DNA of 64,000 bases from Hyphomicrobium sp. (GTDB taxonomy: Bacteria; Pseudomonadota; Alphaproteobacteria; Rhizobiales; Hyphomicrobiaceae), in the NCBI GenBank assembly GCA_013141015.1, contig JABFRT010000003.1, positions 34,683 to 98,682 of the forward strand, written 5' to 3'. This document shows, one piece after another, positions 46,186 to 55,553 of the stretch; positions within the stretch are counted from its first letter, which is position 1, and each line of letters begins with the position of its first letter. The notes under the pieces are model-generated. The model did no database searches. It was not told where the DNA came from and saw only the letters and a list, made by a program, of their open reading frames with translations. Made by a program: the position numbers and the translations under genes.

Positions 46186-48738
46186 ATGAAACCTATCCAA
46201 AAGCGTGTCGCGGTGGTCACACTCGCATGCCTATCTACCACGGCCGTCATGGCTCAGACGGCAACGCCGCCTGCAGCAACAACACCTCCGGCTGCAACAC
46301 CGCCAGCGGCGGCGGCACCTCCGGCTGGTTCTAACCTCCCCGAAGTCAAAATCATTCAGGAAGCGCCGAAGCCCAAGCCCGCACCTGTTGAGCAAGCAGC
46401 GCCGAAGCCAAAGCCCAAACCGGCACCGGTTGTTCAGGCCGAACCCGAGCCTACGCCTGCTCCGAAGGCGAAGAAAAAGCCCGTCGTCGCGAAGGCCAAA
46501 CCGGCGCCGAAGCCAACGCCCGCACCACAACCGGCTGCATATCCGGAGCCCCAGGCCCCGGAAGTCGACCTCGAAGCTGATGCGGCACCGGTGCTCCAGA
46601 ACTCGCCGTATGGTGCAGCAGCTGGTGCCGCCGCGGCAGCGCGCGCTCAGACATCATCAACGAGCCCGATCAACCCGCGCACGATTCTGCCGGGCGATCT
46701 CCAGGGTTATGCCGGCGCTGCGACGCGCGTCGATGGCAAGACCCTCGAAGAAAAGCAGCCGCAGAACACGCATGACGCTTTGGCCAGTGTTCCGGGTATC
46801 GTCACAACGTCGGACGACGGCATGGCCCGCCACAGCGGCATCGGCATGCGGGGCGCACCTTTCCGGCGCTCGCGTAAGACACTGGTGATGGAAGATGGCC
46901 AGACTATCAATCAGGCGTCCTATATCGATCCATCGACCCACTACACGCCACCGACGGACCGCATCGAAAGCATCGAAGTTCTGCGCGGAACCGTCATTTC
47001 ACATGGTCCGTTGAACAACCATGGCGTGGTTAACTTCCGCAACCTTTCGCCGTTCGGTGCCAACGAAACGGTGATCAAGGCTGCCATCGGCAAGACCGAA
47101 GAGAGCGACAAGAGCCTGAACAACATGCGCCACGTGCACACGCGGCAGAATGTTGGCAACGCTGGCATTGTTGCTTCGTATTCGGGCTCGGAAGCAGCAG
47201 GAGCCTGGGACAATGAAGTCCTGCGTTATAATGACTTCTATGGTGCACTCGGCCTGAAAGGTAGCAGCCAGGATTTGACGGTCTCGGGCGGCTTCTTCCG
47301 CCAGCGTGACCGGTATGACGAATTGAACTTCGTCGGCCCTGTGGCCGGAGTTGACGGCGTCGCCTTCAATAGTGCGGCAAACAAGGCCTTGTTCTTTGCA
47401 AACGGACACCGCAAGGGACCTGGATTCTTCGCTGCTGACGAAACCCGCGATGGGTTTCAACACAGCACCTACAATGGCGACCACTATCGTATGATGCTGA
47501 GCCATAACTGGTACGTGTCGCCGGATGTCACGCTCTCGACCAAGCTGTTCGGCAGCGAACTTGATCGTCCGCGCACCTATCCAACCGGTCTTGGTCCGGA
47601 CAACGGCGACATCATGGAAACGCGAGATCGTCAGTACCGCACTTTGGGGGCTGACAGCCGCATCGAAATTGCGAACGTTCCGCTGGCCGGTTCTATCACT
47701 CAGGATATCCAGGCAGGAATTCACTTCGAACATCAAACGTTCCGCAACGGCCGTAACGAAGGAGCTCCTGGAGAGCTACTCGACTTCGACAATCGCGGTC
47801 AGGTTGTTCGTCTGGAAAAATATGATACCGACGCCTTCTCGGCATTCGTTCAATCTTCGATTCATCTGACGAAGAACTTCACCGTCACGCCGGGCCTTCG
47901 GTTCGAAAGTTACGATATCGTCCGTGATGCAATTCTGGACGGGAATGACGAGGAACGCGCGCCAGGAAGCCAGGATTTCAATTATGTCCTGCCGGGTGTC
48001 GCATTCGCTTGGAATGCGCTCGACCGGACAACCGTTTACGGCGGCTTCCACCAGGGCATCACGCCGTCAGTGGCACGCGGCGAACAGTTCCCGTTCGGCG
48101 AAGAAAAGGGCGACAATTTCCAGATCGGTCTGCGCTCGACGGCGCTGCGTGGTTTGTCCTTTGATATCGCGTACTTCCACAGCGATATCGATGACTATCA
48201 GATCAAGGCACCGTTCACAAAGGACGGCGCCAACGTGTTTGGCTCGGTTGATAAGGTCAAGATCGATGGCGTCGAGGTGTATGGCCGTGTTGAGAGCAGG
48301 CCATTCACGGGCGGGCCGTGGAACTTCTTCGGCGAAGCCGTCTACACCTTCACAGACTCCATTATCGACAAGAGCAGCGTTGCTGCTGAAGTCGGCAACC
48401 GCGTTCCAGAAACGATGCGCCATTTTGCCAACCTGACGTTGGGTGTTGCTCACGCGGCCGGTTGGGACTTCAGCATGTCGTACACCTATCGCGGCGGCTT
48501 CTTCACCGACACCGAAAACTTCGTTGATTGGCAGAGCGACGACGAGACCCTGACAGCTGGCTTCGTCGACGATGTCTGGCTGCTGTCGGCCCGCGGCAAC
48601 TTGAAACTGACCGAGCAGCTGTCGCTCTTTGCATCGGCCCAGAACCTGACCAACGAACTCTACGTCTCAGACCTCTCAGACGGTGCCAAGCCTGGTCAGG
48701 CCCGCACCTGGTGGGCAGGATTCAAGTATAAGTTCTAA
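46186..48738 (+). CDS. TonB-dependent outer-membrane receptor with Pro-rich N-terminal spacer
   Basis: An 850-residue receptor of the FecA-like class. It has a signal peptide (to about residue 22), then an unusual Pro/Ala/Lys-rich stretch (about residues 25-125, rich in KPKPAP). The plug domain follows (GKTLEEKQPQNTHDALASVPGI, given as key part TLEEKQPQNTHDALA; IGMRGAP; IESIEVLRG), then a 22-strand barrel ending in WWAGFKYKF with the terminal aromatic. Such receptors import metal chelates using TonB energy. Position next to lanthanide-type xoxF suggests uptake of a lanthanide or metallophore, as for LutH/LanA-type receptors, but the ligand is an inference; iron or copper is possible. Start chosen at 46186 because of the signal peptide. 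Confidence 0.9.
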   Translation: MKPIQKRVAVVTLACLSTTAVMAQTATPPAATTPPAATPPAAAAPPAGSNLPEVKIIQEAPKPKPAPVEQAAPKPKPKPAPVVQAEPEPTPAPKAKKKPVVAKAKPAPKPTPAPQPAAYPEPQAPEVDLEADAAPVLQNSPYGAAAGAAAAARAQTSSTSPINPRTILPGDLQGYAGAATRVDGKTLEEKQPQNTHDALASVPGIVTTSDDGMARHSGIGMRGAPFRRSRKTLVMEDGQTINQASYIDPSTHYTPPTDRIESIEVLRGTVISHGPLNNHGVVNFRNLSPFGANETVIKAAIGKTEESDKSLNNMRHVHTRQNVGNAGIVASYSGSEAAGAWDNEVLRYNDFYGALGLKGSSQDLTVSGGFFRQRDRYDELNFVGPVAGVDGVAFNSAANKALFFANGHRKGPGFFAADETRDGFQHSTYNGDHYRMMLSHNWYVSPDVTLSTKLFGSELDRPRTYPTGLGPDNGDIMETRDRQYRTLGADSRIEIANVPLAGSITQDIQAGIHFEHQTFRNGRNEGAPGELLDFDNRGQVVRLEKYDTDAFSAFVQSSIHLTKNFTVTPGLRFESYDIVRDAILDGNDEERAPGSQDFNYVLPGVAFAWNALDRTTVYGGFHQGITPSVARGEQFPFGEEKGDNFQIGLRSTALRGLSFDIAYFHSDIDDYQIKAPFTKDGANVFGSVDKVKIDGVEVYGRVESRPFTGGPWNFFGEAVYTFTDSIIDKSSVAAEVGNRVPETMRHFANLTLGVAHAAGWDFSMSYTYRGGFFTDTENFVDWQSDDETLTAGFVDDVWLLSARGNLKLTEQLSLFASAQNLTNELYVSDLSDGAKPGQARTWWAGFKYKF

Positions 48739-48767
48739 GCGGCCTTCAATACCCGTCGAAGGCTTGA

Positions 48768-48802
48768 AGCGGCGGTTGCAGAAATGCAGCCGCCGCTTTT
48801 TC
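48768..48802 (+). terminator. Rho-independent terminator after the TonB-dependent receptor
   Basis: AGCGGCGGTTGCA, loop GAAA, then TGCAGCCGCCGCT followed by TTTTT: a 13-bp stem (one G-U type mismatch) and T-run, 30 bp after the receptor stop. Confidence 0.9.
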
Positions 48803-48897
48803 GTGTCCAATGACATTGCCATCTCGGCACGCAAAAATACCGCCGGTCTTTCGACAGGCGGCACTTGTAAATTTACAGTTTGACGATTGGCCGCGGT

Positions 48898-49872
48898 TTA
48901 CGGCTTTACCGCAATGCCCCAGGGCAAGCGGCCGACCTGTACAGTCTTTTCGGCCTTGAGTGTCGCGACATCGATGATGGTCATATCGTTGGTCATGCCG
49001 TTGGCTGCATACAGCTTTGTGCCATCCGGCTTCAACGCGATATGCCAGGGGCGCTGACCAACGAGGATGTAATCCTTGATCTCGTGCGACGCGACGTCGA
49101 TCACCGCCACACGGTTTGAGGGGCCGAGAGCCACGAATGCCGTCTTACCGTCGAGAGTAAAGCGCACGCCGATCGGTTGCATCAACTCCGGCCGCACGCC
49201 ATTCACCGCGAAGCTGAACTTCTTTGTGATCTTGAAGGTTTTGGCATCGATCACCGCGACCGTGCCGCCAACTTCCGCCGACACCCAAACCTCTTTGCCA
49301 TCGCGGGTATATTCGGCGACGCGCGGGCGCGTATCGACCAGCACGTTCTGCACGACTTCGAAAGTCTTGGTGTCGATGAAGTGTGCCATGCTGGTTTGCT
49401 CGGACGTGTTGACCACCATGCTGCCGTCTGGCGAGACGCCCATGCCTTCCGGTTCGACGCCGACAGGAACTTCCGCCAGCGCCTTACCCGTCGCGCGATC
49501 AAGCACCGTTACCAGACCGTCGTCTTCGTTGGCCACGTAAATGCGCTCGCCCTTCTGGTCGATGGCCAGCAATTCTGGATCCGGGCCCGACGCGTCGTAG
49601 TGGCGGACAACTTCGAGTTTTTCGGTATCGATCACGTCGAGGCGATTATCATCGCCGATGCAAACCACGACCTCCTTGAAGTCCGGCGTAATGGCGATGC
49701 CGCGCGGCCGCTTGCCGGTCGGTATCGACTTGATGATCTTGAGCGTATCGCTATCGAGCACGGTAACCGTGTTGTCGCGCTCGTTCGATACGAAGATCAT
49801 TCCGGCCTCGGCGGCGGTCATCGCAGCAAAGGAAATTCCCAGAGCCAGTAGAACCGATGGGCGGTGTGTCAT
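48898..49872 (-). CDS. YVTN beta-propeller protein, PQQ-dehydrogenase associated (set 1)
   Basis: A 324-residue periplasmic beta-propeller with YVTN-type repeats (FVSNERDNTVTVLDSDTLKII, YVANEDDGLVTVLDRATG and similar, each about 42 residues, seven blades). It belongs to the group found beside PQQ-dependent alcohol dehydrogenases. The ATG at 49872 has GAGGAA upstream and opens a signal peptide; the longer frame overlaps the previous gene. It is the last gene of the first xoxF set. Function is unknown: it may bind the dehydrogenase or its ligands. A close paralogue lies at 57548-58513. Confidence 0.9.
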   Translation of the reverse strand: MTHRPSVLLALGISFAAMTAAEAGMIFVSNERDNTVTVLDSDTLKIIKSIPTGKRPRGIAITPDFKEVVVCIGDDNRLDVIDTEKLEVVRHYDASGPDPELLAIDQKGERIYVANEDDGLVTVLDRATGKALAEVPVGVEPEGMGVSPDGSMVVNTSEQTSMAHFIDTKTFEVVQNVLVDTRPRVAEYTRDGKEVWVSAEVGGTVAVIDAKTFKITKKFSFAVNGVRPELMQPIGVRFTLDGKTAFVALGPSNRVAVIDVASHEIKDYILVGQRPWHIALKPDGTKLYAANGMTNDMTIIDVATLKAEKTVQVGRLPWGIAVKP

Positions 49873-49900
49873 ACGCGTGTTCCTCGTCGCGGATCTGATA

Positions 49901-51157
49901 TCAATTGCGTTGCGTGCATTGGGTCTCTGCTTCATCGAAGCCCAATGTGTAGGTCAGGAATTTGGGATGCAGAAAGCCTTCCTGCGGCGAAATCGAAACC
50001 AGCGCCCGCGGCCCTGTCAGCAGGATCGGCTGGCGCAACTGACGATCCCAGGTGCGGAACGTCATGCCTTGACCTTTGAAGCCGGCCACTTCGAATTCGG
50101 GCGACAGCAGAAATGCCCGGACACTGGCGGCATCGGCTTGGCCAATGCGGGTAATTGCTTCTCCGATCAGCCGCGTTCCAAGCCAACCGAGATAATCGCG
50201 TTCGATCATCTGCCGCTTGGCGTGCTTCTCAAAACGGCTTTGCAATTGCGTTCCGCCATACTGCTCGAAAGCCCGGTGCCACGCCAGCGCCATCAAGCCC
50301 TGAGTGCCGATCACCGGTTTGGCAACCGACGTCCGCCACATCAAGTATTCACCGAAAGCTTCATCTAAATCCGCAACAAAAATGAGGTCATGCTCTGGTG
50401 GCCCTTGTGTCAGCAAGGGCATCTGCGTTTGGATTTGTTGGTGGCCGGTATCCGTGCGGCGATTGCCGGCATCGAAGGTGAATTTCCGCTCATCGACAAT
50501 TTTATTGCCAAAGCGCTTGGCGGCGCGCTTGATTGCCGCGACGTACTCCTGGTCCGCAGCGTTTTCGCCATAGACAACAAACAGCTTGCGCCATTGCTTC
50601 CATGTCAAATATTGTGAGAGGGCATCGGCACGCATCGCCCAACTTGGCGCGGCATGAAACACATTGCGGCGGCAGCTTTTGCCGCGCAGATCGTCATTGC
50701 TCGAGCGCGTGTTGATGATCAGCGCGTCTTTGGCTTCCGGAATATCTGCAACAGCCAATAGATCCGCGGCCTCTAGGTCGGCGACGATCAACGAGCTGCC
50801 GGATGCCAGCACGTCACGCATCGCAGCCGCAATATCAGCGTCAGCCGCAACGATTCTGGTTGAGAGCGTATAGGCATGCCCGAGTAACCGGCCGGTTGTC
50901 TGGTTATCGCTGAGAGCCACTTCGGCGCCTTTGATGCCCTTGTCCGTGATGACAGGTTCAACCAGCGACAGTGGCAGGGGCTCGGGGTATGCACGCGTGA
51001 GATATGTCATCGCCGCAGTTGCGGTGACAGGTGGGCCCGGCTTTCGAACCTGAGCCATCGCCAGCGTTGGCAATACCGCCGCTAAACACAAGACGACGGT
51101 TGCCGCGATAGCCTTGATGCAGCCCTGCCGCCGCACTGCGACGGGATGCAACATCAC
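49901..51157 (-). CDS. Substrate-binding protein, PQQ-dehydrogenase associated (set 1)
   Basis: A 418-residue periplasmic binding protein of the branched-chain amino-acid-binding type, in the group linked to PQQ-dependent alcohol dehydrogenases. It has a signal peptide (about residues 12-35) and two Rossmann-like lobes. Characteristic parts are LLGHAYTLSTRIVAADADI, IINTRSSNDDLRGKSCRRNVFHAAPSWAMRADALSQYL (key part SCRRNxFHxxPSWAMRADAL), and the ending RQPILLTGPRALVSISPQEGFLHPKF. Its start overlaps the XoxJ-like stop by 4 bp. No ATPase or permease gene is near, so it may not serve a transporter. Ligand unknown. Confidence 0.88.
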   Translation of the reverse strand: MMLHPVAVRRQGCIKAIAATVVLCLAAVLPTLAMAQVRKPGPPVTATAAMTYLTRAYPEPLPLSLVEPVITDKGIKGAEVALSDNQTTGRLLGHAYTLSTRIVAADADIAAAMRDVLASGSSLIVADLEAADLLAVADIPEAKDALIINTRSSNDDLRGKSCRRNVFHAAPSWAMRADALSQYLTWKQWRKLFVVYGENAADQEYVAAIKRAAKRFGNKIVDERKFTFDAGNRRTDTGHQQIQTQMPLLTQGPPEHDLIFVADLDEAFGEYLMWRTSVAKPVIGTQGLMALAWHRAFEQYGGTQLQSRFEKHAKRQMIERDYLGWLGTRLIGEAITRIGQADAASVRAFLLSPEFEVAGFKGQGMTFRTWDRQLRQPILLTGPRALVSISPQEGFLHPKFLTYTLGFDEAETQCTQRN

Positions 51158-52968
51158 AAACCCTTCTTCGCAGCATCTCCGCCGCGCGCGCTGGTCAGGA
51201 ATTTGAGCGCACCGACTGAGGCGTCGTTATTGGCTTCAATTGCGATATCAAGCGCGGCCTTGCCAGTTGCGGATTTCATCGTCGCGTCTGCACCTGAGCG
51301 CAGCAGCAAGCCGATCATGGGCGCATTGTTGTGGCCGGCCGCCACCATCAGTGCGGTGACGCCTTCCTTGGACACGGCGTTCACGTCGGCTTGACGCTTA
51401 ATCAGTTCTTCCGCGATAACAATCGGCGTCGGACCTTTTGACAACTGCCCGAGGCGCTGTTGCGATTGCAGTTGGGTTGCAACGACCATCAGAGGCGTCA
51501 GCTTCTCGGGCCCAGACGCCACGTTCACTTTGGCGCCGGCCTCAATGAGCGCCTTGGCTGCAAACAATTTGCCGTCTCCAAGAGCAACCTCGAGCGCTGT
51601 ATAGCCCTTCTCGGTTCCGGCCTCGAGGTCGGCCCCGCTCTTGGCCAACGCCTCAATCGAGGGCACATGGTTCATGTTGATCGCATGTTGAAGTGCGGTC
51701 ATGCCGTCGCCGTCGCGGACGTTTACATCAGCACCGGCCTTAATAAGAATTGGAATGACTGACGACTTGCGCTGGCTGGCTGCGAAATGCAGCGGCAAGT
51801 GGCCAAGTCCATCGCGTTTTTTAACGTCTGCGCCCTTTTCGATCAGGAACGCGACGCGCTCGCCGTCGCCTGCGGTGATCGCATTAAACAGTTCGGCATT
51901 GACATCGACACCGTCTTTCAACCAGGCATCGAGCCGCTCGCGCGTCACAATCTGATCGGCGGTTGCTGCGCTTGAAAGTTCCGACATGCCGGAATCTTTG
52001 AGAAAGCGCTCTTCGTACTTTGCTGCGCGCGCCTGCTGAATCTGGCCCATCGACGGCAAATTGCCCTGAACAACGCAATTCGAGCACTGCACCAGCGGCA
52101 CACCAAAATCCGTCAGAATGGCAGCGATGTCATCCTTCGCCTCTTCCATCGCCATATCGATCTTGAGTTTCAAAACAACGTCGGTGTTCTGAACGCCCCA
52201 TGCGAGCGAAAATTCCAGCGGCCGCTTATCGTCCATCAGGTTGACGGGCTGGATGACGATCGGAGCCCCCCGTTTTTTCAACCAGCCGGCAAATGGACCC
52301 CAGACGGCTGCCACGTCGAGCTCTTTGTCGACAACGCGCTGAACCTGCCGCCACGGCTGGTTCTCCGGCCGCAGATCAGCGTCCGACGTAATGACGTGAA
52401 TATCGACATTCTCTTTCATGCCGTAGTCGGACAAGACTTCACGCATCGCAGAATGTTGAAACACGCCGATGCTCGCCTTTCTCAACTTCGGATCGTCGAA
52501 GCTCTTGAGATCGAAGCCGCTATCTTCGCGATAGGCAAACACATATGCCGAGCGGTAAATGGGAGTCGTCGTGAGAATGTCGGCATAGTCTGCCGGGAGA
52601 TCGAGCAGAACTTGACATTCGTTATTGTCAAAGGTTGCACGCGTCAAGCCGCGCTCGAGGTAAGGCCGCCAGAAGAATGTGATGTCGACGCCGAGCTTCT
52701 TGCCGATTGCCTGCGCGACTTTGTTCTGGAAGCCTTCAAGTTTATCATTCGAAAGGGGCATGTTGCCCGGATCAGCGCAGGCGACCAGCTTTTTCAGCTG
52801 CAAGCGCTTAGCTTCTTCTTTTGCAGCCGTAATCTCTGCTGCCGTCAGTTGATCATAGCGTTTGGACTTCAGATAGCTCATGTCGCGGGCTGAGGCGGCC
52901 ATAGCCTGGCTGCAAAGAAACGCAAGTACGACAGCAGGCCTTAATCCACGCATGAGCGACCATCCCAA
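51154..52968 (-). CDS. XoxJ-like periplasmic binding protein fused to ankyrin repeats (set 1)
   Basis: The N-terminal half (about residues 30-300) is the quinoprotein-dehydrogenase-associated, PBP-type domain known as XoxJ/MxaJ: LVACADPGNMPLSN, FFWRPYLERG, and WGPFAGWL. A conserved CSNC pair follows (Cys295/Cys298). The C-terminal half (about 355-600) is an array of about seven ankyrin repeats (LPLHFAASQRK, TALQHAINMNH, TALMVAAGHNN and similar). Typical XoxJ is about 280 residues, so the protein is doubled by the ankyrin part. A signal peptide predicts periplasmic ankyrin repeats. MxaJ/XoxJ proteins are thought to assist dehydrogenase maturation; the ankyrin role is unknown. It follows xoxF1. 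Confidence 0.88.
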   Translation of the reverse strand: MGWSLMRGLRPAVVLAFLCSQAMAASARDMSYLKSKRYDQLTAAEITAAKEEAKRLQLKKLVACADPGNMPLSNDKLEGFQNKVAQAIGKKLGVDITFFWRPYLERGLTRATFDNNECQVLLDLPADYADILTTTPIYRSAYVFAYREDSGFDLKSFDDPKLRKASIGVFQHSAMREVLSDYGMKENVDIHVITSDADLRPENQPWRQVQRVVDKELDVAAVWGPFAGWLKKRGAPIVIQPVNLMDDKRPLEFSLAWGVQNTDVVLKLKIDMAMEEAKDDIAAILTDFGVPLVQCSNCVVQGNLPSMGQIQQARAAKYEERFLKDSGMSELSSAATADQIVTRERLDAWLKDGVDVNAELFNAITAGDGERVAFLIEKGADVKKRDGLGHLPLHFAASQRKSSVIPILIKAGADVNVRDGDGMTALQHAINMNHVPSIEALAKSGADLEAGTEKGYTALEVALGDGKLFAAKALIEAGAKVNVASGPEKLTPLMVVATQLQSQQRLGQLSKGPTPIVIAEELIKRQADVNAVSKEGVTALMVAAGHNNAPMIGLLLRSGADATMKSATGKAALDIAIEANNDASVGALKFLTSARGGDAAKKGL

Positions 52969-53158
52969 AAATTAGAGTCCAGATTGCTTTGGTCCGCAAT
53001 CAACATGATTGATTGGGATTGTTGTTATACGTTTTCAACCCCCTGGCGGGTCATCACCGGGCACAAGAACTGATCACTATTTTTCACGGATTAGCGAACT
53101 GGAATTTCCGTTTGCAACCGCCGCAGCCAAGCCGTTTCGTACTTCCAGAACGGCGAAT

Positions 53159-53192
53159 GGCGCCCGGCCGCTCTTGCGAGTTGCCGGGCGCC
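53159..53192 (-). terminator. Strong hairpin between xoxF1 and the XoxJ-like gene
   Basis: GGCGCCCGGC and GCCGGGCGCC form a perfect 10-bp stem around a 14-nt loop that can pair further (CTC/GAG). It starts 21 bp after the xoxF1 stop. No T-run follows on the minus strand, so it may be a partial terminator or an mRNA-stabilising structure. The same arm sequence follows xoxF2. Confidence 0.7.
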
Positions 53193-53212
53193 TTCATCAT
53201 TTGAGCGTCGAC

Positions 53213-55120
53213 TTATTCGTAGACGCGGAAGGTGGTCAGAAGACCAGCTTGCGGGATCTTGTCGAGGCCGGTGACTTTCGCCATGGCCGTCGCACCGATC
53301 GCGCCGAACTTGTCGTCCATATCCAGACCAGCCGTCACAGGGATGCCGATCCAGCCGCCGAGACCTGAGAAGATCGAGACATACTGCTTGCCTTTGATCT
53401 TATAGGTGATCGGGTTGCCGATGATGCCAGAGGCGAGCTTGCGTTCCCAGAGGACCTTGCCGCTCTTGCGGTCAACAGCGCGGAAGTGGCCGCTGTTAGA
53501 ACCGTAGAACATCAGGCCGCCGTCGGTGACCATGGTGCCCGACCAGTTCGGATAAGCATCCGGGATTTCCCAGTCAGCCTGACCCGTTACGATGTCGAAC
53601 TTCTTGATCTTGCCGGTGACGCCGGGCTTTTCAGGATACATGTACACGTTGGCGAACACGTAGACCGTGCCCTGCTGCGTGTGCGTGCGTTCCTGCGGCT
53701 CGTCTTCCATGCACCAGTTGTTGGTTGGGCAATAGAACTTGTTCGGTTCCTTAGGGTCAACCGAGCAAGGCTGCTGGTCCTTACCACCCATAGCGGATGG
53801 GCAAGCCTGCGTGTTGACGTTACGGTTGAACGGCGAGTGTTCCTTGACCTTAACCGGACGGCCGGTCTTGAGATCGACCTTTTCGGCCCAGTTCACGGTC
53901 ACGAACTTGTTGGCGCGCAGCAGCGTGCCGTTCGTGCGGTCGAGAACGTAGTTGAAGCCGTTACGGTCGAAGTGGACGAGGGCCGAGTACTTCTTGCCAT
54001 CCACGTCGAGGTTATCGACGAGGATGTTTTCGTTCACGCCGTCGTAGTCCCACTGGTCGAACGGTGTCATCTGGTAGGCCCAGGCAACTTCGCCGTTATC
54101 GACCTTACGAGCGAAAATGGTCATGGTCCACTTGTTGTCATACTTGCCGTCGTTGCACTTTTCGTGGGTCAGGTCTTTACCTTCGTAGCCGCAGCGATAA
54201 GCAGGCGACCAATGGCCGGGGTTACCCGTCGACCAGTAGACCAACTTCAATTTGGGGTCGTACGTGCCCCATGCCCAGTACGAGCCGCCGCCGATTTTCC
54301 ATTCACCGCCATGCGTCGTCGGATAAGACGAGATACCGATATCCGTGCCGGCCGTACCGAAGTGCGGGTTGGCCTTGTTGGATTCCGGCGTCAAGCAGAC
54401 ATCCTTGTCAGCGCCTGTCGAGTGGCAATTCCACACGACCTTGCCGGTCTTGATGTCGTAGGCCGTCAAGCGTCCGCGTGCTGCAAATTCGTCACCGCCG
54501 AAGCCGGCAATTACGAGGTTCTCTGCAACGAGTGTCGGTCCGGTGATGGTTTCACCCTTTTCCGGATAGGCGTGCTTCACAACCCAGACTTCTTTGCCCG
54601 TCGTCGCGTCGAGCGCGATCACGAAGCCGTCGAGGGTGTGATAGATCACCTTACCATCGGCATAGTTCACGCCACGATGGACGGTGTCGCAGCAAGCGCG
54701 CGGCACAGCCGATTCGTCGCGGTCGGTCTTCTTGACGTAGTTCCAGATCTGGACAGGGTTGTCCGGATCGGTCATGTCGAGAGCCTGCATGATGTTGCAC
54801 TGGGCCATGTTCGGGCAGCCCGATGAGAAGTACATCATGGTCTTGCCGCCGTGTTCAACAACAACCGGCTGACCTTCATGACCACGAAGCGCGCCTGTCG
54901 ACTGCTCCCAAGCCATCTGCATCTTGCCAACGTTCGCCGTCGAAATATCGGCGAGAGTCGAGTGGCGCGTGCCCTGGTTGTCACGGCCAGGTGCCGGCCA
55001 AAGGGCTGCGTTCTTTGCGTTCTTCTCGATTTCCTCGTTGGCAAATGCAGCCGGTGCCGACGCGCAGAACAGCGCAGCAGCAAGACCGCCAGCCAACAGG
55101 ATTGTTTTCCTGAAGCTCAT
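53213..55120 (-). CDS. xoxF: PQQ-dependent methanol/ethanol dehydrogenase, XoxF type (set 1)
   Basis: XoxF oxidises methanol and related alcohols in the periplasm with PQQ and a lanthanide. The 635-residue protein has a signal peptide (to residue 27) and the eight-bladed quinoprotein propeller. Metal and catalytic residues by motif: Glu211 in GGDEFAARG, Asn300 in STGNPG, catalytic Asp358 and the extra Asp360 in QWDYDG. The extra Asp is alanine in calcium-dependent MxaF and is diagnostic for lanthanide use. The vicinal disulfide pair is Cys143-Cys144. A strong AGGAGAGG site precedes the ATG. No MxaI-like small subunit is near. A hairpin separates it from the XoxJ-like gene. A close paralogue ends the window. 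Confidence 0.96.
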   Translation of the reverse strand: MSFRKTILLAGGLAAALFCASAPAAFANEEIEKNAKNAALWPAPGRDNQGTRHSTLADISTANVGKMQMAWEQSTGALRGHEGQPVVVEHGGKTMMYFSSGCPNMAQCNIMQALDMTDPDNPVQIWNYVKKTDRDESAVPRACCDTVHRGVNYADGKVIYHTLDGFVIALDATTGKEVWVVKHAYPEKGETITGPTLVAENLVIAGFGGDEFAARGRLTAYDIKTGKVVWNCHSTGADKDVCLTPESNKANPHFGTAGTDIGISSYPTTHGGEWKIGGGSYWAWGTYDPKLKLVYWSTGNPGHWSPAYRCGYEGKDLTHEKCNDGKYDNKWTMTIFARKVDNGEVAWAYQMTPFDQWDYDGVNENILVDNLDVDGKKYSALVHFDRNGFNYVLDRTNGTLLRANKFVTVNWAEKVDLKTGRPVKVKEHSPFNRNVNTQACPSAMGGKDQQPCSVDPKEPNKFYCPTNNWCMEDEPQERTHTQQGTVYVFANVYMYPEKPGVTGKIKKFDIVTGQADWEIPDAYPNWSGTMVTDGGLMFYGSNSGHFRAVDRKSGKVLWERKLASGIIGNPITYKIKGKQYVSIFSGLGGWIGIPVTAGLDMDDKFGAIGATAMAKVTGLDKIPQAGLLTTFRVYE

Positions 55121-55553
55121 GCTTTTCCTCTCCTAGTGGTTTGGAAACTCCAGTTTTCATCCATCTCCAAGCTCTTCCTTTCGGATTTGCTTACCGCTTG
55201 CGCGACCGGCCACACGAAGACAGACAACACTGGGCTTCTTGTTTTCGAGAGCACGATCACTGCTGCGTCATGACGGAAACCCGCCGCTCGGCTGCAGTTC
55301 GATGCCCTCATTGCAAGGCCGGTATCGGCGGCAATCTGCGAAGTTCAGCCCGCAAGATCGGCACGTCAACTCAGCCCGGCAAAAGTGCGGCGGGTGGCGA
55401 GAAAGCCAGGAGGACCGGTTTTCACCCCACCCAACCGCGAGGCGTGGCACGGGGACACTAGGCAGCAGAAACGCCCATAACCACGGGACGACTTCCCGAT
55501 GTTTTTTGGCAACCTGCCCATTCGCATTCCCGAACGGCAGCGTTAATGCGGGC
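55121..55553. promoter_or_regulatory. Promoter/leader region of xoxF1, with a regulator-type palindrome
   Basis: 433 bp between the second response regulator and xoxF1, same strand, without a supported gene. The palindrome CGGGACGACTTCCCG (55485-55499) differs at two of 15 positions from the perfect one before the first kinase gene. A TGGA-AAC-TCCA inverted repeat (55142-55152) lies in the leader just before the ribosome site. This is the likely control region for set 1. Confidence 0.5.

Noticed and set aside
53587..53787. Ser/Arg-rich minus-strand frame inside xoxF1, repeated in xoxF2 (62989-63189)
   Set aside because: The similarity between the two copies only reflects the conserved xoxF DNA in another frame.
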